58,989 nucleotides of DNA. It comes from Bacillus sp. REN16. GTDB lineage: Bacteria > Bacillota > Bacilli > Bacillales > Bacillaceae_L. The notes under the pieces are model-generated. The model searched no databases and was not told the origin of the DNA. It saw only the letters and a program-made list of their open reading frames with translations. Positions 28,474 to 36,979 of this stretch are shown piece after piece. How positions within the stretch are numbered: the first letter of the stretch is position 1; the number at the start of each line of letters is the position of its first letter. The position numbers were made by a program, and so were the translations under genes. The stretch spans positions 322,503 to 381,491 of the forward strand of contig NZ_JAJFZK010000003.1 of the NCBI RefSeq assembly GCF_020731355.1, given 5' to 3'.

Positions 28474-29229
28474 TTAAGGCTCAATCGGAAAGTGAAATTT
28501 TTGATCGCTTGTTCCTGAACTGGAAAAACTCCGTTCCGCATAATGAATTTCGGTATCCGACATTAATAATACGGTTGAGCTTCTCGTCCCATACCCATTT
28601 GTTTGAATAAATAAGGAAGATAGTATTCGTTCCCATTCAAGGGACACGCCAGTTTTGGGCAGTAGATTGTCATTTGGCCGGTCTGTGTTCTGCAATAACT
28701 CGAACAAGTCCTCCACTAAATTTTCTCCCTTAATAATGGTTGAAAGCCCTTCTTTTCCTTTTTCGACCTTGGGCCAGTTCGTATTGAGCAAATGGTTGCT
28801 TAACCCATGAATACCCGGCTTTACTTTTTCGAGGCTATTTCCGACATTTGAATAATAATAAAGGTCATCAGGGCCACCTACTAGTAGATTGTAACCAGGA
28901 TACTGTGAATTCGTCTTCTCCGCCTGTTTCATATATTCTGCAATCTGTCCATCGTAGGTAAGAGCATCTTTTACGAGTTTTCCTCTCGACTGTTTTCCTT
29001 CTGAAACTTCACTTGGGTCCCGATAGTTCGTGATCGCCGCAAAACGTCCAGCTTTCGTGACCCCCATCCAAGTTCCCATTTTTTCGAGATCCCTTCCAGC
29101 CAATAGGTTCGGCTCATCCTCCCAGAAGTGAATCGGAGCCGTCGGTCGTTGAAGGAACTCATCCCGGTTTGCTGCAACAATGAGTTTATAGACCGGATGC
29201 TTCTTATAGGCGAACAAAATTAAACACAT
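28474..29229 (-). CDS. NRDE (TANGO2-like) family protein
   Basis: The 251-aa protein starts MCLILFAYKKHPVYKLIVAANRDEF, with the Asn-Arg-Asp-Glu motif that names the family. The start at 29229 leaves a cysteine at position 2, as expected for a possible N-terminal nucleophile fold; the seven codons upstream to 29250 are rejected on that ground. A GGTGGG lies upstream. Further conserved segments are GTWMGV and NYRDP. The bacterial function is unknown; the eukaryotic homologue TANGO2 is linked to lipid and haem handling. It is a single gene. Confidence 0.85.
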   Translation of the reverse strand: MCLILFAYKKHPVYKLIVAANRDEFLQRPTAPIHFWEDEPNLLAGRDLEKMGTWMGVTKAGRFAAITNYRDPSEVSEGKQSRGKLVKDALTYDGQIAEYMKQAEKTNSQYPGYNLLVGGPDDLYYYSNVGNSLEKVKPGIHGLSNHLLNTNWPKVEKGKEGLSTIIKGENLVEDLFELLQNTDRPNDNLLPKTGVSLEWERILSSLFIQTNGYGTRSSTVLLMSDTEIHYAERSFSSSGTSDQKFHFPIEP

Positions 29230-29311
29230 TTTACCCACCGCCTTTTTCACAAATTATAGCATTTGATTGCTATTTTCGTAAAAATCTTGGCTTGGATAAA
29301 AACCACCATAC

Positions 29312-29339
29312 AAAAAAGCAAGGGCGATTACCCCTGCTA
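29312..29339 (-). terminator. terminator of the acsA-like gene
   Basis: On the minus strand AGCAGGGG and CCCTTGCT (one mismatch) pair around TAATCG and are followed by TTTTTTG. Confidence 0.7.
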
Positions 29340-29386
29340 ATATGACGAAACTTATTTCTATTAGGTTACACTTTCTAGATATATCC

Positions 29387-31099
29387 TTATGAAACCTGAT
29401 GTGCATTTTGAAGTTCACGTGCTTTTAGCTCTCTTCTTAAAATTTTCCCGCTGATCTTTGTTTTTGGAAGTTCATCCAATACCTCAATTTCCCTTGGTGC
29501 AGCATGGGCAGCCAGATTTTGTTTAACAAACACGCGAATATTTTCCAGTAAGTCCTCTGATGGACTATAGCCCCTCTTTAAAACGATAAAGGCCTTAACA
29601 ATTTCTCCTCTTATCGTGTCGGGCTTTCCAATCACACCTGCTTCAGCGACTGCCTCATGTTCAATTAGCTTGCTTTCAACTTCAAACGGACCAATACGTT
29701 CTCCGGATGAATTGATCATATCATCACTTCGCCCCTGGAAAAACACATATCCGTCCTCATCTAATACAGCTAAATCACCTGATATATACCAACCATTTAC
29801 AAAATAGGAATTAAACTTCTCTTGATTTTTCCATACTTCTTTCATAATAGCTGGCCAGAAAGCCTTGATGCCAAGGTGTCCAACCTGACCATTGGGAAGT
29901 ATATTTCCATCATCATCAAGGATCGCAACTTCAATTCCAGGAAAAGGTCTTCCCATTGAGCCAGGCTTAATAACCTCTGATGGCAAGTTGACGATTAATT
30001 GCGCTCCTGTTTCAGTCATCCACCACGTATCATGGATTCTTTTCTGTAAAGCCTCGATCCCCCAGACGATGACCTCAGGATTTAACGGCTCTCCTACACT
30101 TAAAAGATGTCTTAGTGAACTCAGATCGTATTTTTCCAGCACATCGTCTCCCTCTGCCTTCAGCATTCTGAATGCAGTAGGGGCACTATACCAAACCGTC
30201 ACCCCTGTTTTTTCAATGGTTGAATACCAGGAATCAGCATTAAATCGTCCGCCATTAACGACAACTGTTGCGCGATTTAGCCAAGGAGCAAAAAGTCCGT
30301 ATACGGTTCCCGTTACCCAGCCAAGATGTGCTGTACACCAATAAACATCATTCTCTTTTATATCAAGGACCCATTTTCCTGTTTGGTACTGCTGGATCAT
30401 TGCTCGATGTGCATGTACAATTCCCTTTGGTTTCCCGGTTGATCCGCTCGTATAATGAATATTAAGGCGGTGCTCAAGATCTACCCATTCAATAATATCA
30501 GTCTGGGGCTTTGTTTTTGCTAATTCCTCTACGAGTGAGATTTCAGCTTCCTTACACTTTTCCGGCCCTTCTGTAATAAACACTATTTCTAATGAAGGTA
30601 AGTCCTGTTTCGGAACCCTCTTTACCAACTCAGAGTCAGTGATGAGAAAGCGACCTTCACAGTCTGAAATCCGGTCCTTCACCGCATCCTCCATGAATGC
30701 TTCAAAAAGTGGCCCAACAACAGCCCCAAGCTTAATCGCAGCAATCATCGCAATATGATTTTCCGGGTTTTTCGGTAAAAAGATAAACACAATATCTCCC
30801 TTTTTAACACCGTTTTTTTTCAAAACGGTTGCTAGATGGTCTGATTTATCTTTGATATCTTTAAATGTAAAAACTTGTTCTTCATCTTCATTAATATAGT
30901 GAAGGGCGACTTTGTCACCATACCCATCTGCTACATGGCGGTCAATGCATTCATATGCCATGTTTACTTGCTCCGTTTGGTACCAGCTAAATTCCTTTTC
31001 AACATCCTCCCAGAAAAAATTCTGGAAAACCTTATCATAGTTTTGAAGATTATAGTCTCCGTCAAAAGGTTTTATGAAATTCAATTCTGTGGCTGTCAA
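29387..31099 (-). CDS. acsA: acetyl-CoA synthetase paralogue (AMP-forming acyl-CoA ligase)
   Basis: The 570-aa adenylate-forming enzyme resembles B. subtilis AcsA over its full length. Motifs: HYTSGSTGKPKG (P-loop, near 216), TWWMTETG (near 362; the Trp restricts the pocket to acetate-sized acids), and C-terminal PKTKISGKILRR with the catalytic, acetylatable Lys. Differences from B. subtilis AcsA: CTADPGW reads CTAHLGW here, and one residue is inserted before SGK. The start is TTG with AAAGGGG upstream. It begins 18 bp after the ABC ATPase gene stop, so it is probably in that operon and may activate an acid related to the imported compound. Acetate is the default substrate. Confidence 0.82.
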   Translation of the reverse strand: MTATELNFIKPFDGDYNLQNYDKVFQNFFWEDVEKEFSWYQTEQVNMAYECIDRHVADGYGDKVALHYINEDEEQVFTFKDIKDKSDHLATVLKKNGVKKGDIVFIFLPKNPENHIAMIAAIKLGAVVGPLFEAFMEDAVKDRISDCEGRFLITDSELVKRVPKQDLPSLEIVFITEGPEKCKEAEISLVEELAKTKPQTDIIEWVDLEHRLNIHYTSGSTGKPKGIVHAHRAMIQQYQTGKWVLDIKENDVYWCTAHLGWVTGTVYGLFAPWLNRATVVVNGGRFNADSWYSTIEKTGVTVWYSAPTAFRMLKAEGDDVLEKYDLSSLRHLLSVGEPLNPEVIVWGIEALQKRIHDTWWMTETGAQLIVNLPSEVIKPGSMGRPFPGIEVAILDDDGNILPNGQVGHLGIKAFWPAIMKEVWKNQEKFNSYFVNGWYISGDLAVLDEDGYVFFQGRSDDMINSSGERIGPFEVESKLIEHEAVAEAGVIGKPDTIRGEIVKAFIVLKRGYSPSEDLLENIRVFVKQNLAAHAAPREIEVLDELPKTKISGKILRRELKARELQNAHQVS

Positions 31100-31117
31100 T
31101 TCACCTATCCCCTTTCG

Positions 31118-31831
31118 TTAACTTAGTAGCGTTAATATTTCTGCCTTCAATTGTGCTAGTTTTACATCTCCTCGGGACCTAGGTTTCGGGTCTTCAATTT
31201 GAATAGTTTGATAGATTTCACCCGGCTGCCCTTTTAAAATGACAATCCGGTCACATAAATAAAGAGCTTCATCAATATCATGTGTGACTAAAATCATGGT
31301 AGATTTGTATGTATCCCAAATGGTCAAAAGCAGATCTTGCAGCTGCATTTTCGTAAATGCATCAAGCGCACTAAATGGCTCATCTAAAAGCAGTACTTCT
31401 GGATTGGTTATCAGAGCACGCGCAATCGATACCCTTTGCGCCATACCTCCGGATATATCCTTTGGATAGTGATTTTCAAAACCTTGCAGTCCGACTAGCT
31501 TTACATATTCGATTGCCTTTTCATTTTTTTGCTTATCGTTTTTTAAACCAAACGAAATATTTTCTAACACTGTTAACCATGGCATTAAACGAGATTCTTG
31601 AAAAATAACTCCAACCTTTTCATGAACAGACTTAATCGTATCCCCGCTAATTTCCACGGTTCCTGAATAATCCGGGTCCAATCCGGATAAGACACGCAAT
31701 AAAGTACTTTTTCCACATCCGCTCGTACCTAGAACTCCAATGATTTCACCTTGTTTTGTTTTAAAGCTGATATTTCGAAACCCCGCCGTACCGTTCGAAA
31801 AGGTTCGTGAAACATTCTGAATTGCCAGCAT
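31118..31831 (-). CDS. ABC transporter ATPase, sulfonate/nitrate/taurine type
   Basis: The 237-aa ATPase energises import. Walker A GTSGCGKST (near 35), signature DISGGMAQR (near 125), Walker B VLLLDEPFSALD and the switch His in ILVTHDIDEAL are present. It belongs to the SsuB/TauB/NrtD group by partner genes and sequence. It is third in the binding protein-permease-ATPase unit and 18 bp upstream of the acsA-like gene. Confidence 0.88.
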   Translation of the reverse strand: MLAIQNVSRTFSNGTAGFRNISFKTKQGEIIGVLGTSGCGKSTLLRVLSGLDPDYSGTVEISGDTIKSVHEKVGVIFQESRLMPWLTVLENISFGLKNDKQKNEKAIEYVKLVGLQGFENHYPKDISGGMAQRVSIARALITNPEVLLLDEPFSALDAFTKMQLQDLLLTIWDTYKSTMILVTHDIDEALYLCDRIVILKGQPGEIYQTIQIEDPKPRSRGDVKLAQLKAEILTLLS

Positions 31832-31851
31832 CCTTTTTCATCCTTTCAGGC

Positions 31852-32682
31852 TTACTTCACAAAGCTGTCCTGCCAATGAAGTGTTTTTTCTTCTGTCTTC
31901 TTCAAAATGGAGTCCGTAATTTTACCTAAAATCGCAAATAGAACAATGCTCGCGATGACCGTTTCAGGAGAATAGGAGTTTTGACCAACGACGAGCAAAT
32001 ACCCGATTCCTTGACTGGCTCCCATCAATTCAGCCGCTACAACAAACATCCACCCTAGTCCTAATCCACTTCTGATTCCTACTAAAAAAGAGGGAAGGGA
32101 AGCAGGCAAAATGACCCTTCTAATTAAATCGAACGCTGAAAAATTATAGATTTTACCTACCTCAATCAATTTACGGTCAACACCCTGAATGCCTGACACA
32201 ATGTTTAAATACACTGGGAAAAATACACCGACCGCAATCAGGGTAATTTTTGAAGGTTCCGCAATCCCCATCCAAAGGATAAAAAGAGGTACCCATGCAA
32301 GGGATGGAATTGAACGAAAGGCTTGAAGCATTGGATCTAATAATGCTTCTGCAATTCGAAAATAGCCGACCAATGAACCAAAAACTACAGCCGCAACGAC
32401 TCCAATCAGAAAACCAAAAAAGATTCGATAAAGGGTAATCCCAATGTGCCCCCATAGACTTCCATCACTGGCAAATTCAATTATTTTTGCGAGGATGACC
32501 GTCGGTGCTGGCATTAGATGTGCCTCTAGGACACCGATATAGCTCAAATACTGCCAAACCACGAGTAAAATGGCAGGTATGATACTCCCAAGTAAAACGA
32601 TTTTTACATTTCCAGATACAACAAACTTTAGTTTAGGTTTGACCTTTACTTGCCTTGACCAAGTTTCACTTTTTGTATTCAT
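31852..32682 (-). CDS. ABC transporter permease, SsuC/TauC type
   Basis: The 276-aa permease has about six membrane helices and the EAA coupling loop (EVGKIYNFSAFDLIRRVILPASLPSFLVG region, near 195-222) typical of sulfonate/nitrate/taurine importers. It lies between the lipoprotein and ATPase genes with gaps of 11 and 20 bp. The substrate cannot be read from the permease. Confidence 0.88.
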   Translation of the reverse strand: MNTKSETWSRQVKVKPKLKFVVSGNVKIVLLGSIIPAILLVVWQYLSYIGVLEAHLMPAPTVILAKIIEFASDGSLWGHIGITLYRIFFGFLIGVVAAVVFGSLVGYFRIAEALLDPMLQAFRSIPSLAWVPLFILWMGIAEPSKITLIAVGVFFPVYLNIVSGIQGVDRKLIEVGKIYNFSAFDLIRRVILPASLPSFLVGIRSGLGLGWMFVVAAELMGASQGIGYLLVVGQNSYSPETVIASIVLFAILGKITDSILKKTEEKTLHWQDSFVK

Positions 32683-32693
32683 TTGACCTCCTC

Positions 32694-33689
32694 CTATTGT
32701 TCGATTACTTTTTCTGCAAACGTCGGATTAATCAATTCTTGAACTAATTTATCTATTTCAATATCTTTTTTAATGATTTCCTGTGCTTGAAGAACCTTGC
32801 CTGCTTCCGTTAATGCCTCAATTTGAGCATCCCCGGGGACTGGATTAGAAAAATCATTTCGTTCGTTTAGTTGCTTGTTCGCCACTTCAATATCAATATT
32901 TGCGAATTTTGCCAAGATGTCTGCTGCTTCTTCCGGGTTTTCTAAAGTCCATTTACGCGCTTTTTCGTAAACTTCAATTACTATTTCTACGTACTGCGGG
33001 TATTTTTCCGCAAATTCAGGACGGACATTTAAGACTCCATACGTATTAAAATCGGCATTCCTGTAAAATAACTTCGCATCTGTTTCTAATTCGACTCTTG
33101 CCATGTGAGGATCCAATCCTGACCACGCATCTACCTGACCAGATGATAATGCTGCTGCACCATCTCCGTGCTGCAGATTGACAATTTCAACATCTGATGG
33201 ACTTAAACCTTCCTCATCAAGGGCACGCAATAGGAAAATATAAGGATCTGTCCCGATGGTTGCAGCAACTTTTTTCCCTTTCAAGTCACTTACACTTTGA
33301 ATCTTTGAATCTTTATTAGCCACTAATGCTGTCCATTCCGGCTTTGAGTAAATATAAACGGATTCAATCGGTGCACCGTTTGCTTTCGCCATTAAAGCCG
33401 CTGCACCTGCAGATGAAGTGAAATCTGCACTGCCACTGTTCAAGAATTCGAGTGCTTTATTGCTTCCTTGGCTAAGAACAAACTCAACCTTAATTCCTTC
33501 TTCTTTGAATGCTTCCTCTGCCCAACCGAACTCTTTTAACACCAGACTTGTTGGGGAGTAAAAGGCATAATCCAAGACAATTTTCTCTGGTTTTTCATTT
33601 CCTTGGCTGGCTTTACTCGTGCTATTTGAACAACCTGCAATTCCAACTAACAGCAATACAGCAATAAAAATGGTACTTATTTTTTTCAT
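32694..33689 (-). CDS. substrate-binding lipoprotein of an SsuA/TauA/NrtA-type importer
   Basis: The 331-aa protein has a lipoprotein signal ending in VGIAGC (Cys-20) and a periplasmic-binding type II fold of the NMT1/SsuA group. It captures the ligand outside the membrane and delivers it to the permease. Candidate ligands are alkanesulfonates, taurine or thiamine-precursor-like compounds. The location beside a SAM-riboswitch methionine gene favours a sulfur source. First gene of its unit; a repeat lies directly upstream. Confidence 0.85.
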   Translation of the reverse strand: MKKISTIFIAVLLLVGIAGCSNSTSKASQGNEKPEKIVLDYAFYSPTSLVLKEFGWAEEAFKEEGIKVEFVLSQGSNKALEFLNSGSADFTSSAGAAALMAKANGAPIESVYIYSKPEWTALVANKDSKIQSVSDLKGKKVAATIGTDPYIFLLRALDEEGLSPSDVEIVNLQHGDGAAALSSGQVDAWSGLDPHMARVELETDAKLFYRNADFNTYGVLNVRPEFAEKYPQYVEIVIEVYEKARKWTLENPEEAADILAKFANIDIEVANKQLNERNDFSNPVPGDAQIEALTEAGKVLQAQEIIKKDIEIDKLVQELINPTFAEKVIEQ

Positions 33690-33711
33690 ATCATTCTCCC
33701 CTTTTTAATCA

Positions 33712-33832
33712 AATGCGCCTTGGCGTATTTGCGCCCGATTTTTTTCGAGCATGCTTGAAAAATTCCCTCTGAAAAATCGTGGCATCCGCCGGAGGCTTAA
33801 CTTTATTCAGTCGGGGTTTGGACCCCACTGAA
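33712..33832. repeat. dispersed intergenic repeat with stem-loop end
   Basis: Segments such as GCGCCTTGGCGTATTTGCGCC, GAGCATGCTTGAAAAA and GCATCCGCCGGAGGC match a repeat type I associate with many Bacillus intergenic regions. At 33806-33832 TTCAGTCGGGGT and ACCCCACTGAA form a strong hairpin. It lies between the sulfhydrylase gene and the transporter and may act as a partial terminator or carry the transporter promoter. Confidence 0.5.
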
Positions 33833-33836
33833 AAAA

Positions 33837-35636
33837 TTAAATTTCACAAGCAAATGTGACAATGGATCCTCGTAATCGCTGTGCCTCTTTATACGTACAA
33901 CGGTTGTGAACAACTTCTATCCCAGCCTCAGCAGCAATTTGAGCTGCCACCGGCGAAATGACACCCTCTTGGAGCCAGAAGATTCTTGGTTTTACCTCAA
34001 CTGCCTCCTTGGCAATTTCAATTGCCGCTTCAGGGCTTCTAAACACTTGAACCACATCAATTTCAAATGGAACATCCTTTAGATTTGCGTATGCCTTTTC
34101 CCCAAGGACTTCTGTTTCCCTCGGATTTACTGGTACAATTTGATAGCCTAAGCGCTGCATTTTTCTTGCCAATCGGTTGCTTGGACGGGCAGGATTGCCA
34201 CTTAAGCCGACAACAGCCAAGGTCTTTGGTCTTTGTGTTTCAACACCATCAATCTCTTCACGAACAATCGGTGACTGCAACGCCCAGCGGATTACTCCTT
34301 CATCATTAACGACGACTTCTCCCTTTTCAGCACCCTTAAAAGACAAACCAGTCGCTTCATAAAACGCGCGATCAAGATCATTTTGCAGATCGCGGACAGA
34401 CTCAATACCAACAGAAAGTCGAATCAGGTCTTCTGTAACCCCTGTTTGAACCAGCTCTTCCGCACTTAACTGCTGATGGGTTGTTGATGCTGGTTGAATA
34501 ATTAAGGACTTCGCATCCCCCACATTCGCAACATGTGACCAGAGTGCGATATTGTCAATCACCGTTTTCCCTGCATCACGCCCACCTTTAATACCGAAGT
34601 TTACAATTGAACCAAAGCCATTGTTTAAATATTTTTCCGCTAGTTCATAGGAAGGATGATCTTCTTGCCCCGGATAAGACACCCACTCAACTGCTGGATG
34701 GTTTTTTAAATAGTTTGCTAGTTTTAACGCATTTTCATTATGTTTTTCTACTCGTAAATGGAGAGTTTCAAGTCCCTGCAATAAATAAAATGCATTTTGC
34801 GGACTCAAGCAGGATCCAAAATCACGCAAAAGCTGTACGCGAAGTTTTTGGCTAAATGCAAGTGTCCCAAAATCAAATGCATATCTTACACCGTTATAGC
34901 TTCGATCAGGTTCCGTGAATCCAGGGAATTTAGGATTATTCCAATTAAAGCGACCCCCATCTACAACAAGACCGCCGATTGTGGTTCCATGTCCGCCAAT
35001 CCATTTCGTTGCTGAATGTACGACGATATCTGCGCCCCATGTAATGGGTTTACATATATATGGAGTAGCAAATGTATTGTCTATAATGAGTGGAATTTCT
35101 GCTTCATGTGCAATTGCTGCAACTGCTTCCACATCTAAAACTTGCAGGCTTGGATTTCCGATAATTTCAGCAAATACTGCCTTCGTGTTTGAAGTAATGG
35201 CTTTTCTAAAATTCTCCGGATCTTTTGAATCTACAAAATGTACCTTAATTCCGTACTTTGGCAGTGTTGTAGAAAACAAATTATATGTACCGCCATATAG
35301 ATTTGTAGCGGCAACAATTTCGTCACCCGCTTCGGCGATATTCATAACCGCTAAGGCAATCGCGGCCATTCCTGAAGAAGTCGCAACCGCCGCAACCCCA
35401 TCCTCCAAAAGCGCAATCCGTTTTTCCAATACATCTACAGTTGGATTTCCAATCCTCGAATAAATATTTCCCGGTTCATCAAGCGCAAATAAACTACGCG
35501 CATGCTCAGAATTATGGAAAACATAAGAGCTCGTTTGATATATAGGTACTGCTCGTGATCCAGTTGTCGGATCTGGTGATTGTCCTCCGTGTAATAAAAC
35601 TGTTTCTAAATCATAGCTTTCTAATTGGTTACTCAT
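33837..35636 (-). CDS. O-acetylhomoserine sulfhydrylase fused to a CoA-binding domain
   Basis: The 599-aa protein joins two domains. Residues ~1-430 are a Cys/Met-metabolism PLP enzyme of the O-acetyl-L-homoserine sulfhydrylase class, with the PLP lysine in [12 protein letters not shown] near 210 and the characteristic [18 protein letters not shown]. Residues ~465-599 are a YccU/YneT-like CoA-binding Rossmann domain ([25 protein letters not shown]). In B. subtilis the second domain is a separate protein. The enzyme makes homocysteine directly from sulfide. A SAM-I riboswitch lies upstream on the same strand, so expression rises when SAM is low. The role of the fused domain is unknown. Confidence 0.88.
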   Translation of the reverse strand: MSNQLESYDLETVLLHGGQSPDPTTGSRAVPIYQTSSYVFHNSEHARSLFALDEPGNIYSRIGNPTVDVLEKRIALLEDGVAAVATSSGMAAIALAVMNIAEAGDEIVAATNLYGGTYNLFSTTLPKYGIKVHFVDSKDPENFRKAITSNTKAVFAEIIGNPSLQVLDVEAVAAIAHEAEIPLIIDNTFATPYICKPITWGADIVVHSATKWIGGHGTTIGGLVVDGGRFNWNNPKFPGFTEPDRSYNGVRYAFDFGTLAFSQKLRVQLLRDFGSCLSPQNAFYLLQGLETLHLRVEKHNENALKLANYLKNHPAVEWVSYPGQEDHPSYELAEKYLNNGFGSIVNFGIKGGRDAGKTVIDNIALWSHVANVGDAKSLIIQPASTTHQQLSAEELVQTGVTEDLIRLSVGIESVRDLQNDLDRAFYEATGLSFKGAEKGEVVVNDEGVIRWALQSPIVREEIDGVETQRPKTLAVVGLSGNPARPSNRLARKMQRLGYQIVPVNPRETEVLGEKAYANLKDVPFEIDVVQVFRSPEAAIEIAKEAVEVKPRIFWLQEGVISPVAAQIAAEAGIEVVHNRCTYKEAQRLRGSIVTFACEI

Positions 35637-35712
35637 TTTTATTCCTCCACTATTTTTATAGGAAAACTCAGGATTATACTAATGCAAAACTAAATTTCAT
35701 TATTATTTAGCA

Positions 35713-35747
35713 ATAAAAAACCCTCTTCAATAAGAAGAGGGTTTTTT
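35713..35747 (-). terminator. riboswitch-controlled terminator of the sulfhydrylase gene
   Basis: On the minus strand AACCCTCTTCTTA and TGAAGAGGGTT form a long stem followed by TTTTTTATTG, directly after the SAM-I aptamer. Confidence 0.9.
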
Positions 35748-35750
35748 CCT

Positions 35751-35864
35751 CCTCTTATCTCTCAGGTAATCATACCTGTTGGAATTAGCACCTTTTCAAG
35801 AATCATCTTGAAGGTTGCCGGGTTTCGTAGGGCCATGTCCCTCCACCACTCTGGATAAGAGTCT
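35751..35864 (-). ncRNA. SAM-I riboswitch (S box)
   Basis: On the minus strand the S-box consensus is clear: CTCTTATC, AGAGTGGTGGAGGGA, TGGCCCTACGAAACCCGGCAACC, GGTGCTAATTCC and GAGAGATAAGAG, with the P1 arms at the two ends. SAM binding stabilises P1 and lets the downstream terminator form, turning the gene off. Confidence 0.97.
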
Positions 35865-35903
35865 TTATTAAATTAATACATTCCTGTTTAGCTTTATAAA
35901 AGG

Positions 35904-35932
35904 ATTATAGTCTGCGATTAATCCAAAGTCAA
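35904..35932 (-). promoter_or_regulatory. sigma-A promoter of the SAM-riboswitch leader
   Basis: Minus strand: TTGACT, 17 bp, TATAAT, about 40 bp before the aptamer. Confidence 0.8.
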
Positions 35933-36016
35933 ATACTTTTTCGGAAAATTTTACCTTGTATGAATTTTGTATATATGTTAGACCAAAAATTATTTGTGTC
36001 TTATTTGTGAAGCCTA

Positions 36017-36045
36017 TTGCTTTATTTGCAAATCCGCTGTATATT
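36017..36045 (+). promoter_or_regulatory. probable promoter of the DoxX gene
   Basis: TTGCTT, 17 bp, TATATT. Transcription would begin near 36052, just before the first Rex-type operator. Confidence 0.5.
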
Positions 36046-36060
36046 AAGAGTGTAGAAAGT

Positions 36061-36078
36061 TAGTGAAATACTTCACAA
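36061..36078. promoter_or_regulatory. Rex-type operator 1 (one mismatch)
   Basis: TAGTGAA-ATAC-TTCACAA matches the Rex consensus TTGTGAA-N4-TTCACAA at all but one base. It sits just downstream of the predicted start of transcription, a position for repression. Confidence 0.6.
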
Positions 36079-36132
36079 ACTAACTACAACAAAGCTGGCA
36101 GCTAATAAGCACTCATATTTTTTTACAACAAC

Positions 36133-36150
36133 TTGTGAAGAGTTTCACAA
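36133..36150. promoter_or_regulatory. Rex-type operator 2 (perfect palindrome)
   Basis: TTGTGAA-GAGT-TTCACAA is an exact 18-bp match to the Rex consensus; it also contains TGTGA-N6-TCACA, the Bacillus Fnr consensus. It lies 25 bp before the DoxX start codon. Confidence 0.75.
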
Positions 36151-36174
36151 ATAAAATAATAAGGGGAGATTAGA

Positions 36175-36681
36175 ATGAAAACATTCTTAAAAGGACCTAA
36201 AATGGCAGTTATTTGGACAGTATTACGTGTATGGTTAGGAATTCAATGGCTAGAAGCTGGTTTCCACAAAGTTACAGCAGGCGGATTTGATGCAGGCGGA
36301 TTTATCCAAGGTGCAATCGCAAATGCAGGTGGCGAGCACCCAGCAGTGCAAGGCTGGTATGCTGCATTCCTTGAAGGGTTTGCCGTACCAAACATCGAGT
36401 TATTCAACGTACTCATTCCTTGGGGTGAGGTTCTAGTAGGACTTGGTTTAATTGTTGGTTTTGCAACAATCCCAGCATTACTTGCAGGTGCATTCATGAA
36501 CCTTAACTTCTTACTTGCTGGTACAACAAGCACTAACCCAACACTTTATACAGTAGCAATCATTCTCTTATTCGCAGGCGCTGCAACTTACTACTACGGT
36601 GTAGACAGATTCGCAGTACCATTCCTTACAAAACGTATCAACGAGAAAAAAGGTACTAAAACAGCAGCAAACGTTGCGTAA
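36175..36681 (+). CDS. DoxX-family membrane protein
   Basis: The 168-aa protein has about four membrane helices and the DoxX pattern (VWLGIQWLEAGFHKV near the N-terminus, INPTLYTV-like segments later). DoxX-type proteins were first named as the small subunit of an archaeal thiosulfate:quinone oxidoreductase and are otherwise linked to respiratory or redox stress functions. A strong AAGGGGAG precedes the ATG. Two Rex-type operators upstream suggest induction at high NADH/NAD+, i.e. low oxygen. It is a single gene with its own terminator; the partner protein is unknown. Confidence 0.85.
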   Translation: MKTFLKGPKMAVIWTVLRVWLGIQWLEAGFHKVTAGGFDAGGFIQGAIANAGGEHPAVQGWYAAFLEGFAVPNIELFNVLIPWGEVLVGLGLIVGFATIPALLAGAFMNLNFLLAGTTSTNPTLYTVAIILLFAGAATYYYGVDRFAVPFLTKRINEKKGTKTAANVA

Positions 36682-36687
36682 CGAAGG

Positions 36688-36725
36688 AAAGTGTTCCTCC
36701 TAAACTGGGGGAACACTTTTTTATA
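36688..36725. terminator. bidirectional terminator after the DoxX gene
   Basis: AAAGTGTTCCTCC and GGGGGAACACTTT form a long stem with T and A runs on both sides. It serves the DoxX gene and the converging small lipoprotein gene. Confidence 0.85.
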
Positions 36726-36727
36726 GT

Positions 36728-36877
36728 CTATTCATCATCAATCTCACCATCGCCAATTTCATCCTCTTCTTCAATTTCCTCAATCTTCTCGTCCTCTTCT
36801 GGCATTTCATCGTCCCCACAACCTATTAAGAAAAACATTGGGAATGATAATAATAACAACATAAACAACCGTTTCAT
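36728..36877 (-). CDS. small acidic lipoprotein (49 aa)
   Basis: On the minus strand an ATG at 36877, preceded by AAAAAAGGAGGTTATGTG, opens a 49-codon frame. The product begins MKRLFMLLLLSFPMFFLIGC, a lipoprotein signal with lipobox LIGC (Cys-20). The mature peptide of about 30 residues is nearly all Asp, Glu, Ile and Gly, so it would be a very acidic peptide anchored on the outer face of the membrane. A terminator follows the stop. I do not recognise a family. The strong RBS and lipobox make it a likely real gene despite its size. Confidence 0.75.
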   Translation of the reverse strand: MKRLFMLLLLSFPMFFLIGCGDDEMPEEDEKIEEIEEEDEIGDGEIDDE

Positions 36878-36979
36878 CACATAACCTCCTTTTTTCTAGA
36901 CTTTCCAATCAATATCAAAATATGTAGACTAGAAAGAGGTTACAGTAATAACAGTTCTAAAATTGGAGGTAAAACAATC

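Noticed and set aside
29892-30344. 150-codon plus-strand frame
   Set aside because: Antisense shadow of the acsA-like gene.
30268-30465. Small frames antisense to acsA as regulatory RNAs or proteins
   Set aside because: No promoter, RBS or terminator supports them.
34915-35463. 182-codon open frame on the plus strand
   Set aside because: It is antisense to the sulfhydrylase gene, has no RBS, and its composition mirrors the codon pattern of the real gene.
36001-36012. Third Rex operator (TTTGTGAAG)
   Set aside because: Only one half-site is present.
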